Below are positions 7,014-15,467 of a stretch of DNA of 64,000 nucleotides, piece after piece. How positions within the stretch are numbered: the first letter of the stretch is position 1; each line of letters starts with the position of its first letter. Source of the DNA: Chryseobacterium ureilyticum (GTDB lineage: Bacteria > Bacteroidota > Bacteroidia > Flavobacteriales > Weeksellaceae); assembly GCF_900156735.1 (NCBI RefSeq), contig NZ_FTOL01000010.1, forward strand, positions 57,595 to 121,594, written 5' to 3'. The position numbers were made by a program, and so were the translations under genes. The notes beneath the pieces were generated by a model, which searched no databases, was not told the origin of the DNA, and worked only from the letters and a program-made list of their open reading frames with translations.

Positions 7014-8329
7014 TATTTTTTTAGTATTCTATTAATTTTTCCACCTTCGCACTTCGGCAAACTGTCCTGGGCATGCACTTTCACTTTTGTAGTGACGCCT
7101 ACCCTCTTTTTTATTTCGTTTTCTATATTTTTCCCGAAGCTTCCGACAAAATTAAAATAATCATCGGTATTTGCTTCTATTTTTTGAGCTTTTACCAGCT
7201 CATCATCGATTTCAATGTCAATATCTAATGCCACACACATATGCTCCTTCTCAATAGGAGTTAAATAATAATTAGGAACCACTCCTTTTACATGTGAAAA
7301 AGCATCTTCAATCTGACTTGGATAGACATTTACCCCTCTTACAATCAGCATATCATCTGCTCTGCCCACAATTGGTTTCATTTTCACCATAGTTCTTTTG
7401 GCATTTTCATCGTAATAAAGGCTTGTAATATCATTGGTCCAATAACGCAGAAGCGGCATGGCTTTTTTCGTTAAAGTGGTAATCACTAATACACCTTCTT
7501 CCCCAAAAGGAACCGGCTGTTTGGTAATAGGATCTAAGATTTCAGGATAAAAATGATCTTCCCAGATATATGAACCTCCTTTTTCCTCAAAATCTTCCAT
7601 AGAAACTCCAGGACCGATAATTTCACTTAAACCATAAATATTGGTTGCATGAACTCCCAGCCTTTCTTCAATATGACCTCTGATAATTTCTGTCCATGGT
7701 TCTGATCCCAACACTGCATATTTCAGGCTTATCTCATCAGCAGAAATTCCTCTGTTAGCAAACTCATCAGCAATTGTTAAGGCATAAGATGGCGAACAAC
7801 AGATCACTTCCGGCTTAAAATCCATGATCAGATCTACCTGTCTTACTGTCATTCCTCCGGAAATCGGAAGAACACTCATTCCTAACATTTCAGCTCCGTA
7901 ATGAAGTCCTAGTCCTCCTGTGAAAATCCCGTAACCGTAAGCATTATGCAATTGCATTCCCGGTTTGGCACCAGCAGCGTTTAATGACCTTGCCACTACT
8001 TCACTGAAAAGATCTACATCTTCTTTAGTATACCCTACCACTGTTGGTTTTCCTGTAGTTCCGCTTGAACAGTGAATTCTCTGAAGCTCATTTTTCGGAA
8101 CGGTAAATAAACCAAATGGGTAATTATCTCTTAAATCCTGTTTGTAAGTAATAGGAAGCTTCGTAATATCCTCAACCGACCTTATATCTTGTGGAGATAT
8201 TTGCAATTCATCAAACTTTCTTTTATAAAACTCTGACTTCTCTCCGAGATAACCAATCAGATTGGTCAATCGGTCAGATTGAAGCTGTCTCAACTGACCC
8301 AGCTCCAGATATTCAACTGAAAAATCCAT
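7013..8329 (-). CDS. paaK: phenylacetate-CoA ligase
   Basis: First step of the pathway: activates phenylacetate with ATP and CoA in the cytoplasm. It is an ANL-superfamily enzyme of about 438 aa, with the P-loop CSSGTTGKPTVVGYTKED (about residues 86-103), the adenylate motif IYGLSEIIGPGVSME and the C-terminal hinge motif GRADDMLIVRGVNVYPSQIE. It heads the minus-strand paa operon. I chose ATG 8329 (MDFSVEYLEL). An ATG at 8344 would add five residues (MLVSF), but that codon sits inside a small palindrome that may be a regulator site, so the shorter form is more likely. The downstream paaE start overlaps its stop codon. Confidence 0.94.
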   Translation of the reverse strand: MDFSVEYLELGQLRQLQSDRLTNLIGYLGEKSEFYKRKFDELQISPQDIRSVEDITKLPITYKQDLRDNYPFGLFTVPKNELQRIHCSSGTTGKPTVVGYTKEDVDLFSEVVARSLNAAGAKPGMQLHNAYGYGIFTGGLGLHYGAEMLGMSVLPISGGMTVRQVDLIMDFKPEVICCSPSYALTIADEFANRGISADEISLKYAVLGSEPWTEIIRGHIEERLGVHATNIYGLSEIIGPGVSMEDFEEKGGSYIWEDHFYPEILDPITKQPVPFGEEGVLVITTLTKKAMPLLRYWTNDITSLYYDENAKRTMVKMKPIVGRADDMLIVRGVNVYPSQIEDAFSHVKGVVPNYYLTPIEKEHMCVALDIDIEIDDELVKAQKIEANTDDYFNFVGSFGKNIENEIKKRVGVTTKVKVHAQDSLPKCEGGKINRILKK

Positions 8330-8337
8330 AAAACTAA

Positions 8338-8351
8338 CTAACATTTGTTAG
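8338..8351. promoter_or_regulatory. candidate operator palindrome upstream of paaK
   Basis: CTAAC-ATTT-GTTAG is a perfect 5+4+5 inverted repeat immediately upstream of the chosen paaK start. A similar CTAAT-ATTAG core occurs in the palindrome upstream of the TetR-family gene (9198-9210). One plausible reading is that both are sites for that regulator. This is inference; the cores differ and TetR operators vary. Confidence 0.35.
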
Positions 8352-8381
8352 GTGTAAATTTAAAAAGATTTTGGAAGCTGG

Positions 8382-8411
8382 CAAAATTTTTATGATTTTC
8401 GTCATATTTTG
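8382..8411. promoter_or_regulatory. imperfect palindrome upstream of the paa operon
   Basis: CAAAAT-TTTTATGA and TCAT-ATTTTG form an imperfect inverted repeat around TTTTCG. It lies 40-80 bases upstream of paaK and could overlap the promoter. No good TANNTTTG box was found on the minus strand here. Confidence 0.25.
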
Positions 8412-8488
8412 AACGATTCTAAATAGCAAACTTGCAATTTTTGCTTATTTACCACGAAGTCACAAAATTTTTGAACACAATGTAAGAG

Positions 8489-8507
8489 TCAAAAAAAGTT
8501 TTTTTGA
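8489..8507 (-). terminator. possible weak terminator after the TetR-family gene
   Basis: TCAAAAAAAG followed by TTTTTTTGA is a perfect 9+1+9 palindrome 37 bases beyond the regulator's stop codon. It is made almost only of A-T pairs, so it is a poor classical terminator. It could act on both strands. Nothing else in 8345-8543 looks coding. Confidence 0.3.
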
Positions 8508-8543
8508 AATTCTTCTTTCGTCAGAACGACAAAAGATAAATTA

Positions 8544-9119
8544 TTAATTTTGGTTTCCTAAAAGCCCATAAAGTATCTTATCTCTAATTTCCTCAGTGAT
8601 ATCATCTTTCGAATCACTATTTCTTTTAAACCAGAAATAAGAATTGTTTAAGGTATGAAGAATGAATCTTGTTGTGAAAGACGGAGATTTCAAATCCCAG
8701 TTTTCAGCCTGATAAATTTCGGAGATTAATGTTTCAACTTCCTGCTGATAATTTTTTCTCAGCTCTATAAATTCGGGAAGCTTTTCCTCAAGATGCCTCC
8801 ATTCTATAGAATAAATATGTGTAACATCTCTATTTTTAAGTACAACTGATAAATGTTTATCCAAAAACAAATTCAACTTTTCTCTTGGAGCAATATGTGT
8901 ATTCTTTACTTCCTGAAGCTCATCGAAAAACTCCTGAGCAATACCGAAACAAATCCACTCCAGAATTTCTTCCTTTGAACGGATGTGTGCATATAATGAT
9001 GCTGCTTTGATATTAAGTTTCGTAGCAAGGTCCCTTACAGAACTTCCCATATAGCCTTTCTCTTTGAAAAGTTCTACTGCTACGTCTAATATTCTCTTTT
9101 GTTTTTCTTTAAGTTCCAT
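8544..9119 (-). CDS. TetR/AcrR-family transcriptional regulator
   Basis: A 191-aa regulator with an N-terminal helix-turn-helix (about residues 8-50: LDVAVELFKEKGYMGSSVRD, then LATKLNIKAASLYAHIRSKEE) and a helical ligand-binding domain with no clear family motif. It lies directly upstream of paaK on the same strand with a 199-base gap, so it is the obvious candidate repressor of the paa genes. TetR-type PaaR proteins that respond to phenylacetyl-CoA are known in other phyla. Ligand and targets here are inferred. A TACTTTTG box on the minus strand (9131-9138) just upstream fits its own promoter. Confidence 0.9.
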   Translation of the reverse strand: MELKEKQKRILDVAVELFKEKGYMGSSVRDLATKLNIKAASLYAHIRSKEEILEWICFGIAQEFFDELQEVKNTHIAPREKLNLFLDKHLSVVLKNRDVTHIYSIEWRHLEEKLPEFIELRKNYQQEVETLISEIYQAENWDLKSPSFTTRFILHTLNNSYFWFKRNSDSKDDITEEIRDKILYGLLGNQN

Positions 9120-9130
9120 CTGTAAAAATG

Positions 9131-9138
9131 CAAAAGTA
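9131..9138 (-). promoter_or_regulatory. -7 box upstream of TetR-family gene
   Basis: Minus-strand TACTTTTG fits TANNTTTG and lies 12 bases before the start codon. No TTTG at the right distance was seen, so only one box supports it. Confidence 0.4.
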
Positions 9139-9197
9139 GTTATTCTGATTTAAACTGCTGGTTTTTTGATAATAAATAAGATTAAAGATTTAAAACG

Positions 9198-9210
9198 ACT
9201 AATGATTAGT
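9198..9210. promoter_or_regulatory. candidate operator palindrome near TetR-family gene
   Basis: ACTAAT-G-ATTAGT is a perfect 6+1+6 inverted repeat about 80 bases upstream of the TetR-family gene. It shares the CTAA/TTAG half-sites with the palindrome before paaK (8338-8351). It may be an autoregulatory site. Confidence 0.35.
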
Positions 9211-9291
9211 TCGATTTTAAGGTTTTATTCATCCGTCGATTTGTGTGATATGACGATTTGTTCATGAATTTCCAATCAAAAATTAAAGATT

Positions 9292-9347
9292 CGGAAATTT
9301 TGTCAAGTTAATTTTACGTTAAAAATACATAATCCGGAAATTTTGTC
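9292..9347. repeat. 13-bp direct repeat upstream of clpB
   Basis: CGGAAATTTTGTC occurs at 9292-9304 and again at 9335-9347; start-to-start spacing is 43 bases, about four helical turns. It could be a paired regulator site for clpB, which is usually stress-induced, or chance. Confidence 0.5.
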
Positions 9348-9511
9348 CATATTTTTTGTAAATTTAATAATTGAACAGTTTTTGCGATATAGTCATCGAT
9401 TAAATGATTAAATAATTGATAGGCATTAAGAAGCTGAGCCTTAAAATTCAGTTTCTTGATGTTTTTTAGAACTAAACTTTAAACGAATCATTACCAAAAA
9501 ATATATAAAAT

Positions 9512-12106
9512 ATGAACTTAAACCAATATACTGTAAAATCACAAGAAGCCATCCAGGCAGCTCAACAGGTTGCAATGGAATTTGGCAATCAAAGTATCGA
9601 ACCTCAACATCTTCTGGAAGGAATTTTCCAAGTGGATGAAAATATATCGCCTTTCTTATTAAAGAAATCTGAAGCAGATGCCAATTTAGTAAGAGAGCGA
9701 AACCGTGAAAATTTAGAAAAACTTCCTAAAGTACAGGGAGGAAACATTTATCTTTCACAATCAGCAAATAAAGTTTTGTTGGATGCTCCCAACATCGCAA
9801 AAAAAATGGGCGATGAATATGTAACGATTGAACATTTATGGTTATCTCTTATTGAAACAAATTCTGAGGTTTCTCAGATGTTGAAAGACATGGGCGTAAC
9901 CAAGAAATTATTGGAAGGAGCTATTAAAGAATTAAGAAAAGGGAGTAAAGCTACTTCGGCAAGTTCAGAAGAAACTTATCAATCCTTAAATAAATATGCT
10001 AAAAACTTCAACGAGTTAGCAGCTGAAGGAAAGCTGGATCCTGTAATCGGGCGTGATGAAGAGATCAGAAGAGTATTACAGATTCTTTCCAGAAGAACAA
10101 AAAATAACCCTATCCTTATTGGGGAACCGGGTGTAGGTAAAACGGCTATTGCTGAAGGAATCGCTCATAGAATCATTAGCGGTGATGTTCCTGAAAATCT
10201 AGTGGACAAGACATTATATTCATTGGATATGGGTGCTTTGATCGCTGGAGCAAAATACAAAGGTGAATTTGAAGAGCGTCTGAAATCAGTAGTGAATGAA
10301 GTCAGCAAATCTGATGGACAGATCATTCTTTTCATTGATGAGATCCACACTTTAGTAGGTGCCGGAGGTGGTGAAGGAGCAATGGATGCTGCCAACATTT
10401 TAAAACCAGCTCTTGCCAGAGGTGAATTAAGAGCTATTGGAGCAACTACTTTGAATGAATACCAAAAGTATTTTGAAAAAGATAAAGCATTAGAAAGACG
10501 TTTTCAGAAAGTAATGGTGGAAGAACCAGATACTGAATCTGCAATCTCCATTCTTCGTGGAATAAAAGATAAATATGAAGCTCACCACAAGGTAAGAATT
10601 AAAGATGAAGCAATTATTGCTGCCGTGGAAATGTCTCAAAGATATATTTCAGACCGATTTTTACCGGATAAAGCGATTGACCTTATTGATGAAGCATCTG
10701 CAAAACTGAGAATGGAAATCAATTCTAAACCGGAAGAGCTTGATGTTTTAGACAGAAAATTAATGCAGTTGGAAATTGAGCTGGCTGCTATTTCAAGAGA
10801 GGGCAACCAAACTAAAATAGATCATTTAAAAGAAGATATTTCGAAGATTTCCGAGCAGAGAAACGAGATCAATGCCAAATGGTTGAAAGAAAAGCAGAAA
10901 AGTGAAGATCTTACGCAGATCAAAAAAGATATTGAATCTCTGAAATTAGAAGCGGAAAGAGCTTCCAGAGCTGGAGATTATGCAAAAGTAGCGGAAATCC
11001 AATATGGGAAACTTCGTGAAAAAGAAGATGAGCTTGCCAAAGTTGAGCTGGAAATGCAAAACCATCAGAATGAGCTGATCAAAGAGGAAGTAACTTCTGA
11101 AAATATCTCTGAAGTGATTGCAAAATGGACAGGTATTCCTGTAACCAAGTTATTACAATCTGAAAGAGATAAATTATTAAATCTTGAAGCTGAACTTCAC
11201 CATAGAGTTGTAGGACAAGATGAAGCGATTGAAGCTGTAGCTGATGCTATCAGAAGAAACAGAGCGGGATTGAGTGATGATAAAAAACCAATCGGGTCAT
11301 TTCTTTTCTTAGGAACTACCGGTGTTGGTAAAACTGAGCTTGCAAAAGCCTTGGCAGAGTTCCTGTTTGATGATGAAAATAATATGACAAGAATTGATAT
11401 GAGTGAATATCAGGAACGTCATAGTGTTTCAAGATTGGTAGGTGCGCCTCCGGGATATGTAGGATATGATGAAGGTGGGCAATTGACTGAAGCTGTAAGA
11501 AGAAGACCTTATTCTGTAGTTCTGTTAGATGAGATTGAAAAAGCACACCCGGATGTTTTCAACACTTTATTACAGGTTTTGGATGATGGACGTTTGACAG
11601 ATAATAAGGGTCGAGTGGTGAATTTCAAAAATTCCATCATTATTATGACTTCGAATTTAGGTTCACATATGATTCAGGAGAATTTTGAAAATTTAACTGA
11701 AGAAAATCAGGATGAGATTGTGGATAAAACGAAAGATGAAGTTTTCGACTTATTGAAACAAACTTTACGTCCGGAATTCCTGAACAGAATTGATGAGATC
11801 GTATTGTTCCAACCTTTAAGAAAAAAAGAAATCGGAAAAATCGTTCAGTATCAATTGAGAGGATTCAATGAAATGCTTGCTAAAAGAAATATCATTATGA
11901 CTTTCACTCAGGATGCAGTAGATTATCTGATGGATAAAGGCTATGATCCGGCATTCGGAGCAAGACCTTTAAAAAGAGTCATTCAGCAGGAAGTATTAAA
12001 CAAGCTGTCAAAAGAAATCCTTGCAGGAAATGTAAACGATGGGGACAGAATTACACTGGATTATTTTGTAGAAACCGGATTGGTATTCCGCCCTACTGAA
12101 CAATAA
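9512..12106 (+). CDS. clpB: ATP-dependent chaperone ClpB
   Basis: Cytoplasmic AAA+ disaggregase that rescues aggregated proteins with DnaK. The 864-aa protein has the full architecture: an N-terminal Clp_N double repeat (residues 1-150); AAA domain 1 with Walker A GEPGVGKTAIAEG (about 204) and Walker B LFIDEIHTLVG; the coiled-coil M-domain (about 400-525, rich in Glu and Lys) that separates ClpB from ClpA/ClpC; AAA domain 2 with GTTGVGKTELAKAL (about 600) and VLLDEIEKAHPDV; and a C-terminal D2-small domain ending in FGARPLKRVIQQEVLNKL. Length and start are standard. It is monocistronic, with a terminator at 12145-12176. Confidence 0.98.
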   Translation: MNLNQYTVKSQEAIQAAQQVAMEFGNQSIEPQHLLEGIFQVDENISPFLLKKSEADANLVRERNRENLEKLPKVQGGNIYLSQSANKVLLDAPNIAKKMGDEYVTIEHLWLSLIETNSEVSQMLKDMGVTKKLLEGAIKELRKGSKATSASSEETYQSLNKYAKNFNELAAEGKLDPVIGRDEEIRRVLQILSRRTKNNPILIGEPGVGKTAIAEGIAHRIISGDVPENLVDKTLYSLDMGALIAGAKYKGEFEERLKSVVNEVSKSDGQIILFIDEIHTLVGAGGGEGAMDAANILKPALARGELRAIGATTLNEYQKYFEKDKALERRFQKVMVEEPDTESAISILRGIKDKYEAHHKVRIKDEAIIAAVEMSQRYISDRFLPDKAIDLIDEASAKLRMEINSKPEELDVLDRKLMQLEIELAAISREGNQTKIDHLKEDISKISEQRNEINAKWLKEKQKSEDLTQIKKDIESLKLEAERASRAGDYAKVAEIQYGKLREKEDELAKVELEMQNHQNELIKEEVTSENISEVIAKWTGIPVTKLLQSERDKLLNLEAELHHRVVGQDEAIEAVADAIRRNRAGLSDDKKPIGSFLFLGTTGVGKTELAKALAEFLFDDENNMTRIDMSEYQERHSVSRLVGAPPGYVGYDEGGQLTEAVRRRPYSVVLLDEIEKAHPDVFNTLLQVLDDGRLTDNKGRVVNFKNSIIIMTSNLGSHMIQENFENLTEENQDEIVDKTKDEVFDLLKQTLRPEFLNRIDEIVLFQPLRKKEIGKIVQYQLRGFNEMLAKRNIIMTFTQDAVDYLMDKGYDPAFGARPLKRVIQQEVLNKLSKEILAGNVNDGDRITLDYFVETGLVFRPTEQ

Positions 12107-12144
12107 ATATAAATAGTTTTTTTCATATACATTAATTTTTGTAG

Positions 12145-12176
12145 ATAAGTGCTGTAGAGAGATCTGCGGCACTTAT
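12145..12176 (+). terminator. rho-independent terminator of clpB
   Basis: Stem ATAAGTGCTG / CGGCACTTAT (one G-T pair) with a 12-base loop, followed by TTTTA. It lies 39 bases after the clpB stop codon. Confidence 0.75.
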
Positions 12177-12304
12177 TTTATTATGTATCAATCACTATCA
12201 AAATAATCCACAACCAATTTAACATAAAAAAATTTCACTGTTTTTTGAAATATTGTATGAGAAAAAGTTTTAATTTAGTTTTCTAAACCAAAAAATATTC
12301 ACAT

Positions 12305-13309
12305 ATGAAAAAAGCAATTTTAGGAGTTGTTATCACTCTTTTTATCTCTTGTAACAACAACGAAACAGAAAATGTAACCCCTGAAAACACAAACGCAGAA
12401 CAGGCAGACATTGCAAACAATAAGACTGCTCTTTGTGGTTCAGACATTCTCAGACAGCAACGTCTTGCTGAAGATCCAGCCGCCATGCAGCGAATGCTTC
12501 AGATAGAAAACCAAACAAACAATTTCATTGAACAAAAAAAGATGGGAAAAGTGCTGGCAGATGGCAGTATTGAAATTCCTGTCATTTTCAACGTCTTATA
12601 TAGCAATGCTACCAGTAATGTTTCAGATGCGAGAATAAACTCTCAAATTGATGTTCTGAACAAAGCATTTGCGTCAAGTCATGCAGATGTTTCAAGTATA
12701 CCTGCAGAATTTAAACCGGTAAATGCTGGTGATACTAAAATAAAATTCAGATTGGCGGCAATCAACAGAAAATCAACAACAAAAGCCAACTGGGCTCCGG
12801 ATGATAAGATGAAAAGCACAACCACAGGAGGTATGAATGCTACAGATCCATCAAAATATCTGAACATTTGGGTGGTAAACTATATGCCTTACTCCACAGG
12901 ATACGTTCTAGGATATGCCACTTTTCCTGAAGATGCCGGTCTTTGGAATGATGGTGTAGCGATGATGGATGAATATGTGGGAGCAGGCGGACCTATCGCT
13001 ACTCACAACAAAGGAAGAGTTACTGTACATGAAGTAGGACATTACCTTAATCTGAGACATATCTGGGGAGATGCCAACTGCGGAAATGATTTTGTGAATG
13101 ATACGCCTCAGCAGATTACTTTACACAGAGGCGTTCCTACCTATCCAAAATATGAAACATGTGGTGGCGTATCACGTTCTGTAATGTTCATGAACTATAT
13201 GGATTATTCTGACGAAACTACTCTATTCATGTTTACAAAACAACAAAACGACAGAATGCAGGCTGCTATTTCAGCTTCCGGACCTAGAGCAGGTTTAAGA
13301 ATACTATAA
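12305..13309 (+). CDS. M43-type zinc metalloprotease lipoprotein (copy 1)
   Basis: Probable surface or periplasmic protease of the pappalysin/cytophagalysin (M43) metzincin family, 334 aa. A lipoprotein signal is visible (LGVVITLFISC, lipidated Cys16). The zinc motif is HEVGHYLNLRH (H242, E243, H246, H252), followed by a Cys-containing loop and the Met-turn region MFMNYMDYSD typical of M43. In place of the usual Gly of HExxHxxGxxH there is Asn249; the paralog at 16355 keeps Gly. The two proteins align over their whole length. Substrate is unknown. It has its own terminator (13352-13377). Upstream, TTG (12253-12255), 20 bases, TAGTTTTC resembles a promoter. Confidence 0.9.
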   Translation: MKKAILGVVITLFISCNNNETENVTPENTNAEQADIANNKTALCGSDILRQQRLAEDPAAMQRMLQIENQTNNFIEQKKMGKVLADGSIEIPVIFNVLYSNATSNVSDARINSQIDVLNKAFASSHADVSSIPAEFKPVNAGDTKIKFRLAAINRKSTTKANWAPDDKMKSTTTGGMNATDPSKYLNIWVVNYMPYSTGYVLGYATFPEDAGLWNDGVAMMDEYVGAGGPIATHNKGRVTVHEVGHYLNLRHIWGDANCGNDFVNDTPQQITLHRGVPTYPKYETCGGVSRSVMFMNYMDYSDETTLFMFTKQQNDRMQAAISASGPRAGLRIL

Positions 13310-13351
13310 ATAAGATCTTTTACCAATAAAAAGATCATAAGAATATACATG

Positions 13352-13377
13352 AGTCCGTTATCATTTTGATACGGACT
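13352..13377 (+). terminator. terminator after M43 protease copy 1
   Basis: AGTCCG(T)TATCA / TGATACGGACT stem with one bulged base, followed by TTTTTATTTTT. It separates the protease from the signalling unit that begins at 13499. Confidence 0.75.
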
Positions 13378-13498
13378 TTTTATTTTTATACACAATCCGT
13401 AAAAACACGGTAAAAATAACAGTATAATTCCTTATTCATTAATATATTTTTTTACGAAATTTGCCGAAATATGGATATTTCCAATATAAAACTAAGTT

Positions 13499-14035
13499 AT
13501 GAATACAGAATCTACTAACGAAAACGATCTTCCAAGATCAGGGTCAATGTCAAATGAATTGATAAAAACCCTTATTGAAAATTACCGTACCAATCACTTG
13601 AGTGCCATTAATGATTCATTGGGAATACAGGATGCTCATTCTATTTGGTTTGATCTTCCTAAACTGAAAAACTTCATTGCTTTAATAGAGCAGGAAGCTG
13701 CTAAAGCAAACCCTCAGCATACTCAGGAAGATCTGGGAATCAGATTTTATTATGCAGCTTACCCAAAAATTGATAATTGGGATATTATGAATACCCACCC
13801 TGTTCCACAGGAGTATTCGGAAAAACATACCCTTGTTATGATTCCTACAATGAAAGGAAAGAATGCGGAAGGTGAATTACATGATTTTGATTTCAATCCT
13901 ATTCAATCCGATGAAAGCAGATCTATAGCTATGGCAGCCCGTGGAGGTTCAGGACCGAGCTATGACGACGGAAACCTTGGTGAAAATAGCGGCACACTTG
14001 TTCCTCCATCACCTATCATTGGTGAAGCTTATTAA
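13499..14035 (+). CDS. hypothetical protein, first gene of a four-gene signalling unit
   Basis: I do not recognise this 178-aa protein. It has no signal peptide or membrane segment, so it is probably cytoplasmic, unless exported by an unrecognised route. The first ~120 residues look like a compact alpha/beta domain (IWFDLPKLKNFIALIEQEAA, then LGIRFYYAAYPKI). The last ~55 residues are Gly, Ser, Asp and Pro rich and probably disordered (ARGGSGPSYDDGNLGENSG). It is 20 bases upstream of the seven-helix protein and clearly co-transcribed with it, the histidine kinase and the regulator. It could be an accessory or ligand-sensing protein of that system; this is inference from context only. Confidence 0.75.
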   Translation: MNTESTNENDLPRSGSMSNELIKTLIENYRTNHLSAINDSLGIQDAHSIWFDLPKLKNFIALIEQEAAKANPQHTQEDLGIRFYYAAYPKIDNWDIMNTHPVPQEYSEKHTLVMIPTMKGKNAEGELHDFDFNPIQSDESRSIAMAARGGSGPSYDDGNLGENSGTLVPPSPIIGEAY

Positions 14036-14055
14036 TTACCATTTCTGAACACAAT

Positions 14056-14703
14056 ATGACTGAGATTCAAAAAATTTTTTCTTCAATCATGTATGGAGGT
14101 GAAGCTATTGCAGCTTTAGTCTCTATAATTTATTATAACCGTGTAAAAAAAACACCCTGGAAATATCTGGCAATTTATCTTGTTATTATTTTCCTCTGCG
14201 AATCATCTGTAAAATGGGGTGAAGAGCAACTTAGAATAGACAGAATACTTTTTTATAATTACTTTGTGATTCCATTACAGTTTATATTTTTTTATTGGCT
14301 ATACGCAAAAGAATCTTTAAAGAAAACGAAACTATTCTATATTATGACCGGAGCATATCTCTTGACCTATGTTCTCAGGGCGCTTTTTTTCCCGGAAAAA
14401 AAAACTATCTTTTCTTTCAATTACAATATAGGCTGTCTATTCTTAATGGCTCTCGTCATTATGGAATATTATAAACAGGTTAATTCATCTGAGATTCTCA
14501 ATTTCAGCAAAAACAAAATGTTTTATATTAACCTGGGAGTAACGCTTTTTTATATTGCTAATCTTCCGTTCATGACATTTAACTCTCTTCTTTACAAATA
14601 CATGGAAATATGGGATATTTATTTCATATATTTCCAGGTTTCAGGAGCAGTTATGTATATTTTATTTGCAAGTGCATTGATATGGGGAAAACAGAACTCT
14701 TAA
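14056..14703 (+). CDS. seven-helix integral membrane protein of unknown family
   Basis: The 215-aa protein is almost entirely hydrophobic, with seven recognisable membrane segments (for example IAALVSIIYY, YLAIYLVIIFLC, YFVIPLQFIFFYWLYA, IMTGAYLLTYVLRALFF, CLFLMALVIM, NLGVTLFYIANLPF, VSGAVMYILFASALIW). There are no enzymatic motifs. Its last 22 bases overlap the start of the histidine kinase gene, so the two are likely coupled in translation. Many Bacteroidota histidine kinases carry a seven-helix sensor in the same chain (7TMR type). Here sensor and kinase may be split into two proteins. That is inference; it could also be a transporter-like partner. Confidence 0.82.
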   Translation: MTEIQKIFSSIMYGGEAIAALVSIIYYNRVKKTPWKYLAIYLVIIFLCESSVKWGEEQLRIDRILFYNYFVIPLQFIFFYWLYAKESLKKTKLFYIMTGAYLLTYVLRALFFPEKKTIFSFNYNIGCLFLMALVIMEYYKQVNSSEILNFSKNKMFYINLGVTLFYIANLPFMTFNSLLYKYMEIWDIYFIYFQVSGAVMYILFASALIWGKQNS

Positions 14704-15467
14704 TAACCTTTATTTCGTTCAACATCTTTTTTTTGATGTTTGTAATCGCAGTATTTATTTATATCCGGAATTACAGACAGCGAAAAAAAGAATATTTGAA
14801 TGAAATTGAGATGAAAAACGAACTTCATCAGAGAGAACTTCTGTCTACCCAACTGGAAATCCAGCAAGCAACTATGCAGCAGATCGGACGTGAACTTCAT
14901 GATAATATTGGTCAAAAACTGACATTAGTAAGTCTATATGTTCAACAAATGCTTTATGAGAACAAGGTTCCCGAAGCTGTTGAAAGAATTGATCAGGTTT
15001 CACAGATCATTAATCAGTCTTTACAGGACTTGCGAAGTCTTTCAAAAACATTGACGGATGATAATATCAGCCAGAAGGAAATTGTAACTTTGATTCAGGA
15101 AGAGGTTGATAATACCAATTCATTAAAGAAATGTCTTGTAAGTTTTGAACATAATTTTGATCAGCTTGACCTGAGTTTTGTTCATAAAAACCTACTACTC
15201 AGAATTACTCAGGAATTCATTCAGAATAGTATAAAACACTCTCATTGCAAGAATATTTTCATCAGTTTAAATACTTCTGAACATATCCTTTGGGAACTGA
15301 AAATTCGTGATGATGGAGCCGGATTTGATACAAACAATACAAAATCCAACGGTATTGGTCTTACCAATATGAAGAACAGAGCAAAAATCATTGGTGCCGA
15401 TTTTAGTCTTGAAAGTGAAAAAAATACAGGTACCCAAGTCAGTATCACCTTAAAAAAACAGTCATGA
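14682..15467 (+). CDS. sensor histidine kinase, HisKA_3 (NarL-system) type
   Basis: A 261-aa membrane kinase. I start it at ATG 14682 (MGKTELLITF), which gives one N-terminal membrane helix (ISFNIFFLMFVIAVFIYI). The longer frame from 14610 would add 24 residues wholly inside the upstream gene. A coiled-coil linker follows, then the phospho-acceptor box QQIGRELHDNIGQKL (His near residue 72), and a HATPase_c domain with N box EFIQNSIKHS, G1 box IRDDGAGFD and G2 box GIGLTNMKNRA. There is no sensor domain in this chain, which suggests that the adjacent seven-helix protein does the sensing. It overlaps the downstream regulator by four bases (ATGA). Confidence 0.92.
   Translation: MGKTELLITFISFNIFFLMFVIAVFIYIRNYRQRKKEYLNEIEMKNELHQRELLSTQLEIQQATMQQIGRELHDNIGQKLTLVSLYVQQMLYENKVPEAVERIDQVSQIINQSLQDLRSLSKTLTDDNISQKEIVTLIQEEVDNTNSLKKCLVSFEHNFDQLDLSFVHKNLLLRITQEFIQNSIKHSHCKNIFISLNTSEHILWELKIRDDGAGFDTNNTKSNGIGLTNMKNRAKIIGADFSLESEKNTGTQVSITLKKQS

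Larger units (their letters stand above)
9120..9511. other. 392-base gene-free region between tetR and clpB
   Basis: This divergent intergenic region holds regulatory-looking sequence only. On the minus strand TACTTTTG (9131-9138) matches the Bacteroidota -7 box TANNTTTG for the TetR gene. ACTAATGATTAGT (9198-9210) is a perfect palindrome. A 13-base direct repeat CGGAAATTTTGTC occurs at 9292-9304 and 9335-9347, 43 bases apart. No clear clpB promoter with both boxes was found, and no small open frame is convincing. Confidence 0.6.

Noticed and set aside
14610..14681. Upstream extension of the histidine kinase to 14610
   Set aside because: The extra 24 residues lie wholly in another frame of the seven-helix gene and do not fit a kinase N-terminus; ATG 14682 gives a normal membrane anchor.
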